In this document: positions 60,037-64,000 of the stretch, piece after piece
Layout of the letters: each line of letters opens with the position of its first letter
Position numbering within the stretch: position 1 is the first letter of the stretch
NCBI GenBank assembly: GCA_015178975.1
Contig: WHVD01000243.1
Location: 1 to 64,000, forward strand
Origin: Hysterangium stoloniferum
Lineage: Eukaryota; Basidiomycota; Agaricomycetes; Hysterangiales; Hysterangiaceae
Reading direction: 5' to 3'
DNA: 64,000 bases
Program-made: the position numbers and the translations under genes
The notes under the pieces: generated by a model
Database searches by the model: none
Told to the model about the DNA's origin: nothing
What the model saw: the letters and a program-made list of their open reading frames with translations, nothing else

Positions 60037-60721
60037 TACGGACCAGTGCCGTTGACTTTTGACGGAAGAAACCACACAACGCGTACGCGATTCCAGAACA
60101 GTCACTGTCACCCGCTGCATACTAACTTCTTCCACGCTCATCAATTGCAGCATACATAGGCATTGCGGCCAAAGGGAATTGAGATATCTTCCGATTTATG
60201 TGGCTCATCAAGTGCAGTATGTACCAACTGCTTGAACTATTATATCATCTTAGAGGCAAAACTTGGGCTGGACTGATCGTGAGCAAATATTTCTCCTTGC
60301 GGCCGACTCCATCAAGCTCAAGCATACATCTTATGTCTACAACGTGCGTCCCACTGCCGGCTTACGCATGAGTAACTGAAGTTGTGATGCGAGTACTCTC
60401 GTCGAATCCATTGACGCCTTTTGGAATCAGGATGGCCACATTTGTCCAGTTTTCCCACCCATGTTCGCTGAGGCAAATATGAGCTAGACAATTTGTTTAC
60501 TGCCCTGAGGCCTGGGCAAATCGCCTATAGATAAAGCAATTTCTTGTATTTTATAATTTCCCTTGAATTATAGTTGCGGTTATCTTATGTCCAGCCTCCG
60601 AATTCCGAATTCCGAATCGCAAATTGCAGTGACATCAGCGTCCACATAAAGGCGTCAAATCAGGCTATATCATCCCTGTAGTCCATCTTGTTTTAACACC
60701 CTCTCCTTCTCAATCTTCATC
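60037..60721. promoter_or_regulatory. Intergenic region between divergent FHIP and transketolase-like genes
   Basis: 685 bp with no coding sequence recognised. It presumably holds both promoters. A small direct repeat GAATTCCGAATTCCGAAT occurs near 60600. Pyrimidine-rich CACCCTCTCCTTCTC precedes the ATG at 60722. Confidence 0.5.
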
Positions 60722-63117
60722 ATGGGCGAAACATTTCCTATTGATCTTAAAAAGTTCCAAGAGTAGGTCGCCTCCAGATGTCCTCAAGCTGCAATTCTCA
60801 ATGTAATTATTAGCGTCAAGCTCGACCCTAAAGTCGACACCCTTAATGACGACCAGCGATCTAAACTTCTTGCTAACATCCAATTACTGAGAGATGCCAT
60901 AATTCTCTTCACTGCTAGTGGTGCGCATAGTCGATCAATAATCACTAACCATTCAACGTTTACATGTTATGTAGGCGCAGCTCGTGGAGTCTCGGGGCAC
61001 ACTGGTGGCCCATATGATACCGTTCCTGAGGTCTGCATCCTTGAATCACTCTTCACTCATTCAGATGCCTATGTCCCAATCCACTTTGACGAAGCTGGTC
61101 TGTTTTATTTCACTCTTCCGGGGTCTCTGACACTTACATCACTCACAGGCCACCGTGTTGCAACGCAGTACATTCTTTCTGCCTTGCATGGTGACATCCC
61201 CGCTGAGCACCTTCTTCACTACCGACAAGCCAACTCGAAGCTTCCTGGTCACCCTGAACTCGGGTTGACTCCCGGTGTCAAGTTCAGTTCTGGTCGTCTT
61301 GGTCATATGTGGCCCATGGTGAACGGTATCGCTCTTGCTAACCGTGATAAGATTGTGTTCTGTCTCGGTTCAGATGGCTCACAACAAGAAGGCAACGATG
61401 CTGAAGCTGCACGTCTTGCCGTTGCCCAAAATCTTAACGTAAAGCTTCTAATTGACGATAATGATGTTACCATTGCCGGTCATCCATCCAAATACCAGAA
61501 GGGCTATGACGTTGGAAAAACGCTCACCGGACATGGTTTGACTGTCTTCGAGGCACAGGGAGAGAACATTGATGATCTCTGGAAAAATATTTCGGCTTCC
61601 ATCCTGCATGAAGGCCCTACCGCCGGTAAGAATATTACTACGCAACCTGCCCGACATTGACCTCATACTAAAATTCACGCTTAGTGGTCATCAAGCGTAA
61701 AATGGCACCTGGGATCGAAGAGATTGAAGGCAGTAACCATGGACACGATGTTGTCCCCGTCAAAGTCGCTATCAAATACCTTCTCGGCCGTGGCTATCCT
61801 AAAAGCGTCACTGATATTCTGGAGAACATTAAGCCCAATAGTGACCCTTACCTCCATATAGGGTGTACCAAAGAGAGGGGTGCAAACCGTGTCGAATTCG
61901 GTGAAGCCGTCAACCGGGTTCTTGATAAACTCACAAAAGAGGAGGCCGCGAAGAAGGTCGTGGTTATCGACAGTAAATGATTCTTATGCGCAAGTGTGCC
62001 GTCGTGTATAACGTTTTGTTTCAGGTGACTTGGAGGGCTCAACTGGTATCAAAGCGATCCACCAGAAACACCCGGAGGTGTTCATTCCGTCAGGAATTAT
62101 GGAGCGTGGTAACCTCTCCGCTGCGGCAGGTTTCGGTTTTGATAAGAACAAGTTCGGTGTTGCGGCCACTTTCCAGGCTTTCCTCGTCAGTGCCATATAA
62201 TTATCCTTTTCATGCGATAGCTAACACTAGCTTGCTTTAGGAAATGACTATTTCAGAGCTCACAATGGCCCGTTTGAACATGTGCAATCTTCTTGTTCAC
62301 TTCTCACATTCTGGTGTTGATGATATGGCTGACAATACTTGTGTATGAATTTAAAACTCGGTTACATAATACTTCCCTTATACTTCTGTTTAGCATTTCG
62401 GTGTTAATGCCATGTTTGCGGATAACGGTCTTGCCGACACACAGTCATGGTTGTACTTCCCCGCAGACCCTACACAGATGAACGCGGTCATCAAGCGTGT
62501 CTTCTTTGAAAAGGGTCTCCGCTTCGTATTTTCGACACGATCCAAGGTTCCGTGGATTCTGAAAGCAGACGGCAAGAGATTCTACGACGATGACTATGAA
62601 TTTGTACCTGGAAAGGACGAACTCATCATTGAAGGGAAGGCTGGATATGTCGTTTCGTTCGGAGATATGTTGTATAGGTCGTACGATGCGGTCCTCAGGT
62701 GTAGGGAGGCAGGTATCGACGTTGGCCTCGTGAACAAGCCAACGCTAAACATTGTGGATGAGAACATGCTTCGCAAAGTCGGTTCTTCGCCGTTCGTTCT
62801 CGTCACTGAATCACTTAACCAGAAAACTGGTGTAAGCACCATTATTCTTACTGACTTGCGTGTGACATTAATACCGTCATCGTAGCTTGGCTCTAAGTTC
62901 GGCACGTGGCTGATTGAGCGTGGTCTGACACCCAAGTACGGCTATATGGGTGTCACCAAGGAGGGTATGTCCATCGTTTTTTCCAGCCTTCGATTTTAGC
63001 GTTTACGGCTCTTCAGGTTGTGGTGGTCTTTCGGAACAAATTCCCTACCAGAACTTGGATCCGACAGGGATTATTCTCAAGATCAAAACTCTTTCGCACT
63101 CAACACCCAGTCAGTAA
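60722..63117 (+). CDS. Transketolase-like thiamine-diphosphate enzyme
   Basis: Start MGETFPIDLKKFQE. Blocks: GAARGVSGHTGGPYDTVPE, GHRVATQYILSALHGDIPAE, NSKLPGHPELGLTPGVKFSS, LGHMWPMVNGIALANRD. A ThDP-type motif follows: CLGSDGSQQEGNDAEAA ... LIDDNDVTIAGHPSKYQ. The Pyr domain is seen in HPEVFIPSGIMERGNLSAAA and NNGLADTQSW-like ADNGLADTQSWLYF, and the C-terminal domain ends TLSHSTPSQ at 63117. It departs from classic transketolase in the donor-site region (no GPLGQG) and is followed 338 bp later by a standard transketolase in the same direction. The family is transketolase-like and the substrate is unknown; catalytic competence is uncertain. About nine exons. Confidence 0.85.
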
Positions 63118-63455
63118 ACGAATGATAGATAGAACTCTAGGACACGTTATCTTTGTAGTTCAAAAGGTATAGAGGTTATAGATATGAGAATTATTTCCAA
63201 TGATTGTTCCTGTTCTTGTCGACAAGGATAGGAAATCGTGTGAAAGGGGAGGAAGCGAGTGTGCGAATTGGATCCATCTTGCGTTCGATGAATATTACTG
63301 GAGACATTAATTAATCAGCTTCGTATTCGTCAGTTGGCTTCAAAAAGAATTCCGATTATTTGTCAACGCGCTTTCAGACTACACTACGCTCTGAACTTCA
63401 TAAGTCACTTTGGACTTTCCCTGCTTTTAGCCTTTCACCATCTCTACCCATCCTC

Positions 63456-64000
63456 ATGCAGTTCCAAAAAGTAGACACTGATGAACTGTCTATCAACACC
63501 ATCAGAGCATTGGCCGCCGATGTTGTGAACAAGGCGAATTCAGGTCACCCAGGTCAGTTGGTCGTCATCCGGTATCATCGTAACGCACGATGTTGAGCTA
63601 AGACGTGTAGGTGCGCCCATGGGCATGGCCCCTGTGGCTCACATCTTGTTTTCTCGGTAATTATATCTTAACCATAACAACCATTGGCCTGATCTCGCAT
63701 TAGTTTCTTCAATGCCAATCCGAAAGACTCAGCATGGTTTAATCGCGATCGGTTTGTACTCTCCAATGGGTATGTACAATCTACATGTCATTGTTATCCA
63801 TGCACTCATGCGCCTCACTGCTCAGTCATGCGTAAGTCACCCCATTACGACAGGAAAACATCTGAGACAATCGAATATTCATAGATGTGCCCTGCAATAC
63901 ATTTTGCTACACCTGATGGGGTATAAGCTCTCCATGGACGATCTCAAGCAGTTCCGTCAGTTAGACAGTCTCACCCCAGGTCATCCCGAGCACGGGCACA
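63456..64000 (+). CDS. TKL1: Transketolase, N-terminal part (runs off window)
   Basis: Moves two-carbon units between sugar phosphates in the pentose phosphate pathway, using thiamine diphosphate. Exons 63456-63552, 63611-63656, 63704-63769, 63826-63831 (6 nt) and 63885 onward encode [52 protein letters not shown], then H-A from the 6-nt exon, [13 protein letters not shown] and [10 protein letters not shown]. Splice phases agree at every junction. These are invariant N-terminal transketolase motifs, including the cofactor-contacting His of SNGHA. The C-terminal ~550 residues lie outside the window. Confidence 0.93.

Noticed and set aside
1-64000. CRISPR arrays, bacterial operons, riboswitches or tRNA genes
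   Set aside because: No regularly spaced repeats or tRNA-like cloverleaf were found; gene structure is eukaryotic throughout.

Overview
The window is nuclear DNA from a fungus, most likely a basidiomycete of the Agaricomycotina. Genes on both strands are packed 40-300 bp apart and cut by many 48-60 bp GT-AG introns. The proteins (myosin V, Rco1-type double-PHD protein, COG4, Vps2, FHIP, Ydj1-type DnaJ) are eukaryotic. The conserved transketolase-like gene beside transketolase also fits a fungus. Species cannot be fixed from sequence alone.

Positions 1-16549 are a nest of LTR retrotransposons. Element 2 is a plus-strand Ty3/gypsy chromovirus relic with Gag, CCHC knuckle, protease, RT, RNase H, integrase and the start of a chromodomain. 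It serves as the host. Into its 5' LTR went element 1 (minus strand, running off the left edge, with frameshifts) and a solo LTR with target-site duplication (TSD) CCCAA. Into its pol went a solo LTR of the element 1 family (TSD CCATC) and a 955-bp TRIM-like element (TSD GGGAA). Its 3' end abuts element 3 (minus strand), which keeps two LTRs and only an N-terminal gag. The premature stops in element 2 coding sequence are TGA at positions expected to be Arg CGA.

Positions 16550-64000 are a host gene array: 2-hydroxyacid dehydrogenase (+), phosphoglycerate kinase (-), a low-complexity basic protein (+), about 3.4 kb without a confident gene, myosin V (-), COG4 (+), Vps2/CHMP2 (-), a small membrane ORF overlapping UMP-CMP kinase (+), a lipid-kinase-fold protein (-), Nit2 omega-amidase (+), Ydj1-type DnaJ (+), C2orf76/UPF0538 (-), Rco1-like PHD protein (-), a SAM methyltransferase (+), dipeptidyl peptidase III (+), PTC7-like PP2C (-), cytochrome P450 (+), FHIP (-), a transketolase-like protein (+) and the start of true transketolase (+). 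Several divergent pairs share promoters of 80-150 bp and several convergent pairs end 43-133 bp apart. The genes are mostly housekeeping. Myosin V, COG4, Vps2 and FHIP all serve membrane traffic, but their proximity is probably coincidental. No operon, CRISPR array or secondary-metabolite cluster is seen.

The most interesting signal is splicing. Very small internal exons (6, 9, 12, 22 and 24 nt) encode parts of invariant motifs: Gly-His-Ala of transketolase, the Gly-Thr-Gly of the methyltransferase SAM loop, and the myosin P-loop and DIYG segment. Three introns need non-GT donors to keep frame: one GA-AG in PGK, and GC-AG in UMP-CMP kinase and C2orf76. All of these come from manual reading and need RNA evidence.
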